Shown here: positions 33,824 to 46,469 of the stretch, one piece after another
Position numbering within the stretch: the first letter of the stretch is position 1
Layout: the number at the start of each line of letters is the position of its first letter
From: Limnanthes douglasii subsp. nivea
Taxonomy: Eukaryota; Streptophyta; Magnoliopsida; Brassicales; Limnanthaceae
NCBI GenBank assembly: GCA_036936605.1
Contig: JAUPFV010000005.1
Coordinates: 54,456,742 to 54,520,741, forward strand
Direction of reading: 5' to 3'
Length of the DNA: 64,000 nucleotides
The notes under the pieces: model-generated
Told to the model about the DNA's origin: nothing
The model's database searches: none
Seen by the model: only the letters and a program-made list of their open reading frames with translations
Program-made: the position numbers and the translations under genes

Positions 33824-35866
33824 TCAAGAATCCTTCCAAAAGTCCACATTACCTCTACCTAAACTCCAAGTAACATTCCTATCAGCCTGATGTCTAATAC
33901 CACAAAGCCTTTTCCAAACTAAGGAACCCTTGATACTAGCATAAAGAGGGTGAGATCTTTTGCCATAAATGTCGTTCATGACATTAGACCACAGACAGTT
34001 GTTCTGTCTAAACCTGAACCAAAGCTTTTGGGAGAAAGAGTTTTGAATGTCAAGCAATCGTCTGACATTTAAACCTCCTTCTCCAAAAGGCTTACAAATG
34101 AAAAGCCACGAAGACCAGTGAATTGATCTCTGATCCAGCTTAGTTCTCCAAAGAAATTTGTTCAACAATTTCTCAATCTTACAAATGACACTTCTAGGCA
34201 ACTCACAGCATTGAATCCAATAAAAGACAATAGGCATAATGACATTAGTAATGAGAGATAACATGGCACCATATGAAAGGATCTTGCTGTCCCATTCGAT
34301 GATACGATCGTTGATTTTGTTCAAAATGAGCTTATAGTTGTGAGCCTCGTTGTTGTTAGAGATGGTAACCCCCAGGTGATGAAAGGGAACGAAATCCACC
34401 TCAAAACCAGTTTGCAATTTAAGGTTATGAACCTTAGCAGAATTAGATTTAGTTGAAACAATCAGCTTAGTTTTTGTTTTATTAATAGCTTGACCTGAGG
34501 TAATCTGATAGAGATCAAGGAAGTCACTAAGAATATCAATCGAACTAGAAGCATTGTTTGTAAAAATTAATATATCATCTGCAAACATGATGCAAGGAAT
34601 TGTAAAAGAACACCTAGAAACAAAACACATTGAGGGATTAACATTGAACAAATTACTCAAACCCCTAGAAAGGAATTCTTCACCAAGGATAAACAGCCAA
34701 GGAGATAAAGGATCTCCTTGCCTTAAACCCCTTCTCATTTTAAAATAATCCACAGCTTCACCGTTAATAAGAATAGAAACATGCACATCAGAAATCGGCT
34801 TCTTAATAAGATCAACCAGCTTAGCATTAAAGCCAAAATAACACAACACCTTAAGGATAAAAGAATGCGAGATTCTGTCGAAAGCTTTCGACATATCCAA
34901 CTGAACAATAGTATTACCATGCTTAGGATTCTTGTTTATATCATAAAGTAACTCTTTGGCCAACAATATGTTATCTTGAATCAGTCTATTCTTAATAAAG
35001 GCAGATTGGTGGTTAGAAACTATCTTAGGCAAGACTTTAGAAAGTATGTGATGAATAAGGGCTGAGAAGATTCTATTGATGAAAGTACATAACCCTATAG
35101 GCCTGTAACTAGTCCACCAAGTAGGGTTCGAAACCTTGGGAATAAGGCATATGCCAGTAGCAAAGAGGCCAGTAGGGATAGAATTACCACGAATATACGA
35201 ATTAAAAGCACTACACAGATCTTTCTTAATAACATGCCAACAATGCTTAAAGAAAACAAGATTAAAGCCATCAATACCCGGAGAACTATCCTTTTTCATG
35301 TTACCAATAATGAGCCAAACTTCATCCTCAGTGATATTATTGAGAAGCATATTGTTGTCCTCAGCATAAACTAAAGCAGGAATGCACTCGAAGTTCTTAC
35401 AATCCAGTAACCTGTTCTCCTCTTCAATACTTTTATAGGGATCAGAAGTTAGAGTACTTTTGAAAAAAGAAGCAGTAGAAATACCAATCTCCTTTCTATC
35501 AGTAATCCAAACATCCCCATCTTTAATACTCTTAATCTCTTTTTTTTCTTTTTTTCTTAGCAATGTAATTACAAAACATTTTAGAATTACCATCACCTTC
35601 CTGAAGCCAACTGTTATAGCACTTCTGCCTGAGAAAAGAGGCCTCATTTCTAAGGGCCTTAAGATACATGCCATTGGCCAAAGCCAAATCTGCAGCAGAC
35701 TGATTAGTGTTAATAATATAATGAACAATTTCCAAAGCTTTAACCTTACTCTCAGCATCTTTGACACTGTCAAAAACATTGCCATACTTAGCGTTGCTCC
35801 AAAGCTTAAGACAGCCCTTAAGCCTTTGAAGCTTATACCAGAAGATGTTACTTGGATGACTATCAA
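33824..35866 (-). pseudogene. LINE ORF2, reverse transcriptase
   Basis: Non-LTR retrotransposon RT with GIDGFNLVFFKHCW near 35285, SYRPIGLCTFINRIFSALI near 35100, IVQLDMSKAFDRISHSF near 34910, MRRGLRQGDPLSPWLF near 34730 and the active site MFADDILIF near 34585. The first 110 or so codons of this open stretch are out of frame: the authentic link from the endonuclease runs in another frame between about 35920 and 35545, where a run of T/C (35538-35560) marks a slippage. The stop at the end is a point lesion, since the frame resumes at 33817. Confidence 0.9.
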
Positions 35867-35896
35867 TAGACTGATTCCAGTCCTGCTCTACAACAC

Positions 35897-36649
35897 TTAG
35901 AAAAGAATCATCATTACACCAAAAATTATAAAACGAAAGTTCTTTTTCCTGTAAATATTATCATTAGAGTTAACCATATTGATATTGATGAGCAATGGAG
36001 CATGGTCAGAACAAGTTCTGACCATGTAAAAAACCTGTGTATCAGCAAAAGTTGACAGCCACTTATCATTAATCAAAGCACGATCAAGCCGTCTCCACTT
36101 ATTACTTCTAGACCAAGTAAACCTCGATCCACAATACCCAGCATCACTCAAGTTGCAACCTCTTATAAAATCATTAAAATTGTCCATACTAACTTGACAA
36201 GATGAAGAACAGCCCAATTTCTCATCGTAAGTATAAATGGTATTGAAGTCTCCAACACACATCCAAGGCTTATCAATAATATATACAAATTCCAGACACT
36301 TCCAGAGATCCATCCTAAGAATGCGATTGCATTTAGCATAGACAGCAGATAAGTAAACCATCTCAGTAGTTCCAGGAACATCCATTTCCATGTGTAAACA
36401 CTGATCCATATTAAGAATGATGTTGATATTTATGTAGCCAGCCCAGAAATCCCACACCTTATCAGACACATTAGCAGCATAGTTAGAAAAACCCAACACC
36501 TCAGCAACAGATTTGATCTTATCTCCCTTAGTCATAGGCTCCTGAATGAAAAGCACCTTCACACACTCCAAATTAATCATTGACTTAAGTCTTCTCAAGG
36601 TGTGATTATTACTCACACCTCTAGCATTCCAGCTAATCACTCTGATCAT
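35897..36649 (-). pseudogene. LINE ORF2, AP-endonuclease domain
   Basis: Starts at ATG 36649 with ISWNARGVSN and shows IQEPMTKGD, WMCVGDFNTI, GSRFTWSR, WRRLDRALIN and the C-terminal SDHAPLLI, the expected order for the endonuclease that nicks the target. It would normally run straight into RT but ends at a TAG-type break near 35897. Catalytic Glu (QEP), Asp (GDFN) and Asp-His (SDHAP) are present. Confidence 0.9.
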
Positions 36650-36736
36650 TTTCAGAGTAAGACTTGCAAACTTTGCCTCTAGAACTAAGAGACTTAATGG
36701 TTAACTTATCCTTGGACCTTCTTTTCCTTGCAGCAT

Positions 36737-37930
36737 TCAACTGGAAGAGATGATTTCACTAAAGCTATGCTGTGGAGACAACCTTGGAGTTGGAGAACAT
36801 CTACCAATATTAGGATCAGGAGAGCTACTATAGTGATCATCATCTATTCTGTTCAAAGCATCAATAACCTCTTTATCTTTGTTTTGAGAAACTTCCTGAA
36901 TTGAAACATTATCATGCTGATCATTTTTGTTCATTTGAACTTCATTATTATCTTCCTAATTAACCTTATTGCTATCAATTACTCCAACTTCTGGCTCCTT
37001 CTGAGTCACTATTGATTTAAGCTTTCTCATGTAAACCTGAACAATGTTTCTTGATATAGTAGTATTAACTGATGGCACTTTGGAAATCTCCTCCTTCTTC
37101 TCTTGCATATCATTCGATACCTCAATCTTGTTATTTTCTTGAGCAGACACAAGACCCTCAGCTTTCTTTAAAGATTTCTTGCAAACAGATTGATCATGTC
37201 CAATATGAAAACACCCATGACAATAAGAAGGGACATTTTTATAACTGATAGTAATCCAATAACCATCATTACTACCGAAGCCGATCCACATCCTTTTCTG
37301 CAACTTCTGAGAAATATATACCTCGACTTGAGCATAACAGGCATTAGAACATGCCCTATTCTTGTGAGGAACAACCACTTTGTATGTTAGACCGATTACA
37401 GTAGCCAAATCGTAAACCAAACCAGAATCGTATAAGCATTCTGGAAAGTTTTCAAATCGAACCCACATTAAGACAGTAGGATCTTCAATCTTTTTATTGA
37501 AATTCTGAGTCCACTTCAATACTCTCATGACAATATCATCAAATCTCCAAACGTTACGGGACCAGAACTTAGCAACGTCTTCTTTCAATTCAAACTCAAA
37601 GAAGATGTGGTGCGAATCCCACACCTCAAAACTAAACCCTCCTCTGAATTTCATCGTGGTAAGAAAACTTTCAAGCTTCTGTTTTTTCGGCACACCACTG
37701 CGGAATTTGCCTATTAATGTAGTTCTGGATTTCTTAATGAGTAATTGCTTCACCTCAACACCATATTGGATCGATAGATGATCCCCTGCTTTCTTGGCAA
37801 ACTCTAGATTCAATGACTTAAATTCATCTACTGGCGAAAACAAATCCACAAATCTCTTACCTGGTTGTTGTTGATTTTGATTTAAACCCTGATGAAGAAC
37901 GGGGAATTCTTCAGAAGATCGAAGATCCAT
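36737..37930 (-). pseudogene. LINE ORF1, nucleic-acid-binding protein with zinc knuckle
   Basis: ATG at 37928-37930. A DUF4283-type domain (FRGGFSFEVWDSHHIFFEFE, VMRVLKWTQNF, VLMWVRFENFP) precedes a CCHC knuckle CHGCFHIGHDQSVC near 37205. A TAA at 36956-36958 cuts the frame, which then stays open in the same frame to 36737. The apparent start upstream of 37930 is a TTG. ORF1 proteins coat LINE RNA. Confidence 0.88.
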
Positions 37931-38015
37931 GATCGAGAAGATCAATCACAAGTTGGGCGCCTCTGCTTTCTTAGTTGCTCTGTTCTTGGAGTACATTCTT
38001 GGAGCCTCACCATCC

Positions 38016-38029
38016 GTTTATGGATACTT
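38016..38029. repeat. Right target-site duplication of the minus-strand LINE
   Basis: GTTTATGGATACTT, identical to 32192-32205. Confidence 0.85.
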
Positions 38030-38032
38030 AAT

Positions 38033-38033
38033 T

Positions 38034-38057
<24 letters not shown>
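38033..38057. repeat. (TA)n microsatellite
   Basis: A pure TA run of about twelve units in the 80-bp spacer between the LINE and element B. Confidence 0.8.
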
Positions 38058-38065
<8 letters not shown>

Positions 38066-38109
38066 GGGTTGAGAATTCGTTTTTTAACAAAGAATTCCAT
38101 TTTTCGTAT

Positions 38110-38438
38110 TGATGAGGAGATAAATTACCCAGTAAAAGATTGAAATATTAATTGTTAAGTGAAATAAATATAATTGTTCTATTAGTGTATTTATTATTTA
38201 GTTAGAGGAGAATATCTTTGAAATATTAAAAGTAAGGACCAAGTTGCAACAATGGAAAGACAACAAAGGAAATAAGTAAGGACCACCTCATCCACTATAT
38301 AAGGGAACCTCTTTATTTCTAGGTTAGAGAGATTAATTTAATAAATTCTCTTTCTACTTTCTCTCTTTACACTTTTCTCTCTAGTCACATCATACATTAG
38401 ATCCAAGATTCTCTCTTTAGTCAAGTTTTTACTCATCA
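38110..38438 (+). repeat. 5' LTR of element B
   Basis: 329 bp, TGATGAGGAG to ACTCATCA, matching 47539-47869. A TATA box ACTATATAAG lies at 38293-38302. The primer site TGGCGCCGTCTGTGGGA follows at 38440-38456. Confidence 0.92.
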
Positions 38439-38522
38439 TTGGCGCCGTCTGTGGGAATCAGTGATATCTGAAGGGCATTTTTTCCCTCAAAATCACGATT
38501 TAACTAAATTACGAACGACGAA

Positions 38523-40137
38523 ATGACTGGGGACGAGATTGGGAGAGTTGCAACCCGAGCTGGGTCGCTGTCTGAGGGCGAAAGAGTTCCCGACCATGAC
38601 CACTATGCACGGGGTCAGGATAAGCGGTCGCCTCTAATCATGACAAGAAGACAGCTAATGGAAGATATCACGAAACTGAACACTGAAAATAAGAAAAATT
38701 TGAACGAAAAAAAGACTGCGGTCATCGGGAACCCAAACCGGATCGAGAAATGGAAAAAAAAAAAACCAAGCATTTTTCAAAAGAGGATCGAGACGATTCC
38801 ACCGATTTCACTTCGGATGAGTCTTCGGGTAGAGAATCCCGACGCAGAATCAGACGCAATAAAATCGCCGGGAAGAGTAAAACCCGATGCCATAGAGCAA
38901 GGTTTTTGACTCGCCAAAACTCAAGAAGGAAAACACCTAAAAAAGAACACCAAACTCTCACGAGAAAGAAGAAATGCTGACAGCAAGTAGGGATGAACGG
39001 GTAATTTTACCTCAAGTTCAGTGGCAACCGCCGGGAAGCCAAACGCACGGGTATAGGGTTAGCAGCCAGTTTATGAATCCGAACAACGAGGGATTGTACG
39101 GGATCCCCACTGAGGGCCTCTGTGGTGGCACTTTCGGATTTGGACTTAATTAGAGAGCATCGCCATTGTCGGATGAAACATTGTCGGGACATCTCCCGAA
39201 GAGATTCGACATATCGAAACTGGAAAAGTACGACGGCAAAAAGGATCCAGATAACCATCTGGAGGCCTTCAAGAACTTTATGCTAAGTTTTGACAATGAT
39301 GAAAAACTTCTGTGCCGAGTTTTTTCGATGACCTTCAAAGATCGGGCCTCCAAATGGTACAACAGGTTACCGCAGGGTTGTATTAAAAACTTCGGAATGT
39401 TCTGGGTGATGTTTTGGCAGTAGTTTGTTGGAAGCGAGAGCTTCCGAGCTAATGGGGACACGATTGTCAACTACAGACAAAAGTTGGGAGAGAGCCTTAG
39501 AGATTAATCCAGACGTTTTATCGATGCAAAAATGGATCTTGATCATTGCGAGGAAAACGTAGCTTTGACAGGATATCGATTAGGACTGCTTCCGGGACTG
39601 ATGAAGCAGGCAGTCACAAAAAAAGGCATTTACCTTTTCCGCCCTTTTAGCTCATGTGGAAAAACATATATTAATTGAGGAGACGGAGGCCTCCGAAATG
39701 GCAGCATTAATCCAAGAGAGCGCGCAGGTCACGGTTGTTACAAAGTAGGGTACTCAGTCTAGCTATATCCCACAACCTCAACCAATTAACACGCTTCCCC
39801 CAGTTGCTCAGCCCACCTCGGTCAAGACTCAAGCATCTCAAGCTCAGAAGACTAAACAGAAAAATCTGGTGGTCGCCCGACCCATTTCCAACAAGTGGAT
39901 CCGACTTGCTTACTTTGCCGACTTGACCGAATGTGTATCAACTATCTATGAGAAGACCAAAAAGAGTGGAATCTACCGGAGATCATTTCCCATCTCGACC
40001 CCTCGGGAGAGTAGGAATAACCGATACCGTATATACCATGAGGACGTAGGGCATGACACTAAGGATTGTATTTCTCTGAAAAAGGAAATACAAATGCTGG
40101 TGGAAAATGAGAATTACTTGAGTATGTGAAGAAACGG
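38523..40137 (+). pseudogene. gag region of element B
   Basis: ATG at 38523 begins a charged N-terminal region. The gag core is in a different frame from 39166 (PKRFDISKLEKYDG, KWYNRLPQGCIKNF) and stops at a TAG at 39421-39423. Further pieces follow, with a damaged zinc-finger remnant near 40030-40065 (YHEDVGHDTKDC). Several breaks replace Gln or Arg codons by stop, Trp or Gln through C-to-T or G-to-A changes. Confidence 0.8.
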
Positions 40138-40167
40138 GCACAATAAGGAACGACGTCTAAGGAAACA

Positions 40168-40960
40168 GTGGCACTACAGAAACCAGAGACAACGATGGCC
40201 ATAACAGAGGTGACAGATCTTTTCGATGTATCAGTGGAATACCTTGATCCCGACGTCAATCGAAATATCATTGGGGTCATCGAGGAAGAAGTTATGGAGG
40301 GCCGGAAAAAGGTAAGTAGCCTATGTCAGTTTTTTGAGTCTCTAAAAATCTTTGGAGGTGATTCCATGGCAGGGATCACACACTTTTCCAAAAAACGGCA
40401 CATCGTGAATCTGACAACTCAATTGGAGTCATGGATATCTCCCCATTTGCGTGGAAGTCCATCACCAATCCTGTATTTCAATGACAACGACATGAGGGAT
40501 ATAGTCGACCCTCATGAAGACGCATTCGTAATTGGGGCAGCTATTGCGGGAGAGGAAGTCCGCCGCATACTTGTGGACACTGGAAGTTCAGCGAACATAA
40601 TCTTCTCGTCCACTTTTGCTCAGTTCAAGAGACCTCAAGTAATTTTGAGGTCAAATCGGACTATTGTGGGGTTCACATGTTCAACCAAAGTAGTAATAGG
40701 GGAGTTCGAGGGTATTGTGCAGCTCGGTTGCGGCCGTTCAAAAAGGAGGTCACGATTCTGTTCGTAGTGGTAGATGCTCCTGCCTTGCATAACGCGATTT
40801 TTGGCAGATCGTAGTTATCGCGAATGCACGCGGTGACGTCTATAGTTTATCAATGTTTGAAATACGTGGTCGGTAACAATGTAGGGCTTGTGAGAAGCAG
40901 CCAGAAGGCAGCCCGAGAATGTTACCGCGCAGCGTTAGCACCAAAGGGAGACAAAAAAAG
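40168..40960 (+). pseudogene. Protease region of element B
   Basis: The aspartic protease signature [12 protein letters not shown] is visible near 40570. The preceding part aligns with element A ([25 protein letters not shown]). The frame breaks near 40735 and remnants with KYVVGNNVGLVRSSQKAARE continue to about 40930. Confidence 0.8.
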
Positions 40961-41093
40961 AGAACATGCACGAGACTAAAAGTTAATGGGACTTCCACTA
41001 GGGTCGTTACCAGTAGAAGATCCCTGGGAAGCTCCCAGCCTACTGACTACCGATGAAGATTGAGAGAATTACCAGTTTACCGAAGGAAATATT

Positions 41094-42900
41094 TTGAAGC
41101 TCGAAACCAACTTGATGCCGGAATTTCGGGCGAATTTAATTTTGTTGCTGCAAGAGAGGTTACATTTATTCGGGTGGTGTTCGGAGGATGTAACCGGAGT
41201 TCCAGAGGACTTAATAAATTATAGTTTAGAAGTTAACCAAATTGTCCGACCTATTTCACAAAAATATTGGGCTTTCTCTTCAGAAAAAGCAGAAATTATT
41301 CTACGGGAAGTTGAAAGAATGTTAAATGTCGGGCATATGAAAGAGTCAAAATATCCATTATGGACATCCAATCATGTTCTGGTTAAAAATCAAAATGGCA
41401 AGTGGAGGATGTGTGTGAACTTCATTGACCTCAACCGAGCATGCCCCAAATATCCGTTCCCGATGCCGAGAATCGATCACTTGGTTGATTCAACGTCTGG
41501 AAACAAATTACTTTCCTTCATTGATGCGTATGCGGGATACAACCAGATCGAATTAAACCCAAACGACCAGGAAAGCACGACGTTCTTAACTGGGCGAGGG
41601 CTATACTGTTACAAGGTTATGCCCTTCGGGCTAAAAACGCAGACGCAACGTATCAGAGGTTGGTAAACAAGGCCTTCGAGAAGCAGATCGGGAGAAATGT
41701 GGAAGTCTACATCAACAACATGCTTGTCAAAAGTGAGACCGACAACAACCATCTTGATGATTTGAAAGAAACCTTTGACAGCTTAAGGGATATAAACCTT
41801 AAATTGAACTATGAGAAATGCTCTTTTGGCATTCGGTCAGGAAATATTTTAGGTTTCTTGGTTAGCGAAAAAAAGATCGAAGCAGACTCGTCTCAGTTGC
41901 AGGCTTTGGCTAACATGGCCCCTCCGAGAAGCATCAAGGAGGTTCAGATATGGACAGGGCGATTGGCGGCGTTAAATCGATTTATATCTCGTTCTTTTGA
42001 CAAGTGTGCCCTATTTTTTCAGCTTCTGAGAAATGCGAAATCTTTCGCTTGGACATCAGCTTGTGACGAGGCTTTCATGGGGATAAAAAATTATTTGTCA
42101 TCCCCGAATCTTTTAACAAAGCCTCTGAAGGGAGAAATTTTGTTTCTATATATAGCGGTTTCTGATTATGCAGTAAGTGCAGCTCTGGTCAGCGAGTCAG
42201 GGGCCGTCCCTAAAGCGGTCTATTTTGTGAGCAAAAGTTTGTTAGATTCAGAAACAAGATATCTGAAGCTTGAAAATATGGCGCTGGCCTTGGTTACCGC
42301 GGTGCAAAATATGCGACCATACTTCCAGGCTCATTCGATTGTCATTAGGACATCATTTCTACTCAAGTATGTACTGCAACGTCCGGACATATCTGTACGA
42401 ATGTCCAAATGGTTTTGATATCGACTTTGAACCACAAACGACCATTAAAGGCCAAACTCTAGCCGTTTTCTTGGTAGAGTTTCATTCGAGATGACCAGAA
42501 TAAGTGGAATCCCCCGAGGATAATAGGCTAGACCAATAAATAGTCCAAACTGATGGATGGTCAAATATTAGCGGATGCGGGGCGGGTGTATAAATAACCA
42601 CTCCTACGGGAATAATGATGCACCAAGCAATCTGTTTCGGTTTTACCACATCCAATAATGAGGCTGAATACAAAGCCGCGCTAGCTGGTTTGAGACTGTC
42701 ACAAGTGTATGAAGCCAGACATATACGTCTCATTAGTGATTCTTAGTTTCTGATAAACCAAGCATCGGGTGCATCATAAGCCAGTAAAGAGCATCTGGTT
42801 CAGTATATGGCTGCTTTGCGTGTATTGGCTGCATCTTTTACCAAAGTAACCTACGAACATGTCCCAGGGCTGAAAACACGATCGCGGACTCCCTTCCATC
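41094..42900 (+). pseudogene. RT and RNase H regions of element B, catalytic box altered
   Basis: RT blocks as in element A (NGKWRMCVNFIDLNRACPK, MPFGLK), with a 1-nt loss near 41635 that shifts the frame. The catalytic box reads YINNM (about 41710) where element A has YIDDM, so both metal-binding Asp codons are Asn. The first RNase H (YFVSKSLLDSETRYLKLE, about 42220) and remnants of the second (QTDGWS near 42550, NNEAEYKAALAGL near 42655, LISDS near 42730) follow, broken by several stops. This copy cannot encode an active RT. Confidence 0.85.
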
Positions 42901-42906
42901 AGCTTC

Positions 42907-44257
42907 TTGCTCGAACAACTACCCGTGGATAATAGCTCAGGAAAACCCTTCAATCATCAAGAGGACAGAGCTCAACAACCGACCCGAAATCGCTTGCTAG
43001 ATATCTTCGATAGCCATGTCAGACTGGAGAAGAGATATTATAAGCTTTTTGGCAGAGGGTTCGTTACCAGAAAGCAGAGCGTCGACAAAAAAAGTGCAGA
43101 ACAAGCCCAGGGTTATGTGCTCTTAGGAGATGTACTTTATATGAAATCCTTTAGCAGACACTTACTGAGATGTTTGGGAACGAATGAGTCGCAGAGAATT
43201 TGGCTGGCCTTCACGATGGAGAAGGAGCCGCTCATTGCGGCTATAAAGCATTGATAAGGAGAGTTTTCCTTGCAGGTGTTTATATGCCGACAGTAACCGC
43301 CGACGCGAAAGGCATAGTAAAAACGTGCGATACTTGTCAACGATTTGCAAACACAATTCATACGCCTACCGTTTCCCTAGAATCAATCTCGGAAGTCCTC
43401 CTTTTTAACCGATGGGGAATCGATCTGGTAGGACCTTTACCGATGGCATCTGGCGGAAGGCAGATGATATTAGTTGCAGTGGATTATTTTTCCAAATGGG
43501 TAGAGGCCGAGCCGTTATCAGGAACAAAGACTAAAGATATCATCAGATTCGTATGGTCAAACATCTTCTGTAGATATGAGGTCCCCCAGAGACTCACAAT
43601 GGACAATAGACCGCAGTTTGATAGCAATGAAATGAAGTCTTTTTGTTTGACCCATAGATCAGGCTATGTTTTTCAGCTCTTCTCCACCCGCTGGAAAACG
43701 GACAGGTCGATGTCACAAATCGGACTATTATAGACGGACTCAAGAAAAACTTGGAAAGAAAAGCTGGAAAATGGCCAGACTATTTGCAGGAAGTGCTTTG
43801 GGCCTACCACACCACTCCTTGAACGACAACTCAAGAACCACCTTATGCCCTGGTTTATAGAATGGATGCGGTAACCCCTGCCGAAACGATCTTCCCATCT
43901 TTCAGGTTCGGGAGCTCTGACAAGAGAAGGAATGCGGATGACCGACTTTTGGCTCTCGATTTGATAGAGGAGAAGCGAAGTCGAGCTCAGTTAAATTCAA
44001 TACATTACCAGACCCTAATGAGGAGCCGATATGCGTCGAGAGTTCGTCGACGAGAGTTCAAATTCGGAGATATGGTTTTGAGAAGATTTTTTCTACATAT
44101 TAAAGACAAAATCCTCGGTAAGCTAGCTCCAAACTGGGAAGGGCCATATCAAGTGGTGAAAAAAGTCAAGAACGACATGTACAGGCTCCAAGACAAGCAT
44201 GGACGCCTTTTGAGGCTCCTCTGGAATATGGAACATTTACAGATTTATTTGGATTAA
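42907..44257 (+). pseudogene. Integrase region of element B
   Basis: Frames at 42907, 43200 and 43862 carry LHDGEGAAHCGYKAL, CDTCQRF, WGIDLVGPLPMASGG and LTMDNRPQFD. The segment that should hold the catalytic Glu (near 43700) is frame-shifted and reads GQVDV, an Asp instead. The C-terminal part is open to TAA at 44255 (GKLAPNWEGPYQVV). Confidence 0.85.
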
Positions 44258-44480
44258 CATTTTAAATTTTTGTTGTGATTAATTAGAACCATGTAAAAAC
44301 TTTTGATCGATGGTGCACTATTTCCTACCTTTGTGGCGCGAGGAGGTTTTAATGAGGCATCCATGGCAATCGATCTGTTTAATCTACCTTTTTGCCTTTA
44401 AAGTTTTGGAGATGACGGTAGAGGAAAGTCCATCAGCTGACGAGCTGATAGACATAATCCTCGAGTTCGGTAATCCACAC

Positions 44481-44868
44481 TTTTTCAATTGAAAAATTGA
44501 TCTACATATTATACAGAACCTTAACTGGTTTTTCAGTTTTTAACTGATCTGCGAATTTTCCCGACCCTAAAGGGAAATTTTCAATTGAAAAACGGATCTA
44601 CATATTGTACAGAACCTTAACTGGTTTTTTCAGTTTTTAAGTGATCTACGAATTTTCCCGACCTTAAAGGGAAATTTTCAATTGAAAAAATTAACAACAT
44701 ATTGTACAGAACCTTAACTGGTTTTTTAGTTCTTAATTGATTTACGAATTTTCCCGACCCTAAAGAGAAATTCCTAATTGAAGAATTGATCTACACATTG
44801 TACCGAACCTTACTTGGTTTTTCAGTTTTTAACTGATCTCCGAATTCTCTCGACCCTAAAGGGAAAAT
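44481..44868. repeat. Four tandem copies of a 96-97-bp unit in element B
   Basis: Units begin near 44484, 44580, 44677 and 44771 with TTCAATTGAAAAA-type words (itself a dyad) and contain CAGAACCTTAACTGG and GAATTTTCCCGACC. The copies lie between pol and the antisense gene. Element A lacks them. Confidence 0.88.
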
Positions 44869-45099
44869 TGCTACATTTCTTATTGAATTTTTCAATGGAC
44901 GAAGCATGTTATCCGCCTCTTTTTTCAAACAGAGCAAACAGTTATAAAATAAACACCTTTTCGTTTCCCTCACAGGTTACGCCTCCGCGGGCAAAAAATG
45001 CAAAGCTATTACAAAAAACACAAATTCATCAAGGTTCGGGAAACTGAATTCAAACATCTTCATCAAGATGATAATTTCTCATACAAAAAAGCAACAGAT

Positions 45100-46421
45100 T
45101 CAAACATCTTCATCACCAGGATCGGTATCTGACGTATCTGTATCATCTTGATCCTTGTCCTCACAAATAACACCGCTCAGGCGGTCTTCTTCTGGAACAT
45201 CCAGCCATATTGAGCCCAGTGGCAGATCGGGAAATCGGCTGTGCAGGTTCAGAATGTAAGCAGACTTGGCATCGGCTGCCTCTCTCTCCATCAAATATTT
45301 ACACTTGGCCGCCAAAAGATTGTTTTTAGCTCGGAGCTCATCAATCTCTTTATTTTTCTTTGCCACAAAATGACGGAAAAACCAGTTCTGGAACCTCAAT
45401 GCCCCCAAGTGTCGCTATTTTCTTGAAGAGACGTAAGGGTCTCCCCGGACTTCGACGTATTCTCTTCCACTTTTTTAGCCCTCTCTTCCAAAAGTGTCTT
45501 TCCCTCGTCTCTCTCTTTAAGCGCAGCCTCCAAGTCGGTTATTCGTTCCTTAGGATCTGACAAGTCTTGACTCAGCAACCCCGCACGTCTCTATTTCATA
45601 GCCAGCGCTATAATCATGTTGTATAATGACAGAGACAGAACATTGTTGCATTGCAAGGCAAAAGTATGTGGGCTTCCAGGTACCGACAACACGGGAAGTT
45701 TTGTCCCGCTCGATGAGGCACCATCGACTCTCTTTACAGCAGAAGGGCCAACCTTTTTTTTCTCTGGCGTAAGCTCGCCGACCTCATCTTCATCAGGAAT
45801 CACCACAACAGTTGCATTCTCTGCTGACAACGTTGCGGTAGCAACGAGATCTCCGCCTTTGCACCCTCTCCATACTGCTCGAAGAGAGCTGGAATAGTAG
45901 CATTTTCACCAAGCGGCGAAACAGTCCCAACCACCCTAACTTAACATCTGTTTCTTTTTCGATGTTTTTGGTTTTTTTTGCCTCGTTGCCATCAGCCGGG
46001 GACTTATTTCGTTTCTTTTTTACCTCCTCTGGGAAATTAACCTTCTCAGCATCGGCGACAACTACTGGATATTTTCCTTCAACATCAACCTCAGCTTGAC
46101 CTTTATTTTCCTGCTGGGCAATCTCATCAGATTTTGAGCACTTACTCGGCGCCTTGTTGCGTTTCGGCAGGAACAGATGTGCATCAGGAAGGTCGGTTTG
46201 GGCCACCAAGTCCACTAAACTGGGCGGTCGGCGCAACTGTTCTAGGGTAAGGGGTTCATCAGTGCAGCACTAGAGGTTGCTCATTATCAAATTGGTGTTC
46301 TTGAAGCATCAGTGGAATGCCCGACCCCAATTCTTCCGAGCATAGTCCTTTAGCACCTGGAAGGTTATCTTGGCAACTTCAAAGTAATCATTTTTCAGCC
46401 CCCGGATATACTCCTTGAAAA
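45100..46421 (-). pseudogene. Antisense gene of element B, exon 2
   Basis: Opens after a TTCTTTCAG acceptor, giving RKNWGRAFH as in element A (AENWGNRFHNAF), then stops soon after. The remainder is spread over frames at 46236-45793 (FLPKRNKAPSK, compare FLPGRAKAPSK), 45830-45591, 45578-45396 (coiled coil) and 45408-45100. The last piece ends with a conserved motif FPDLPLGSIWLDV, aligning with YPKRNLGDLWRYV in element A, then an acidic tail. So the domain plan is preserved although the frame is not. Confidence 0.72.
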
Positions 46422-46438
46422 CTGAAAGAATGGTTTGG

Positions 46439-46469
<31 letters not shown>

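Larger units (their letters stand above)
32206..38015 (-). mobile_element. Nearly full-length plant LINE, minus strand
   Basis: About 5.8 kb between perfect 14-bp target duplications, with a T-run at the left (3') end. It carries ORF1 (36737-37930) and ORF2 (about 32554-36649). The full length and exact duplication show target-primed reverse transcription. Only a few lesions disrupt each ORF, so it is much younger than the plus-strand LINE at 23-29 kb. It lies about 650 bp downstream of the chorismate mutase stop, in opposite orientation. Confidence 0.93.

Noticed and set aside
35532..35735. Separate small gene on the minus strand inside the LINE
   Set aside because: It is the authentic frame of ORF2 between endonuclease and RT, displaced by two frame changes.
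44481..44868. Regular repeats considered as a CRISPR-like array
   Set aside because: Units are continuous 96-bp copies without unique spacers, inside a plant retrotransposon.
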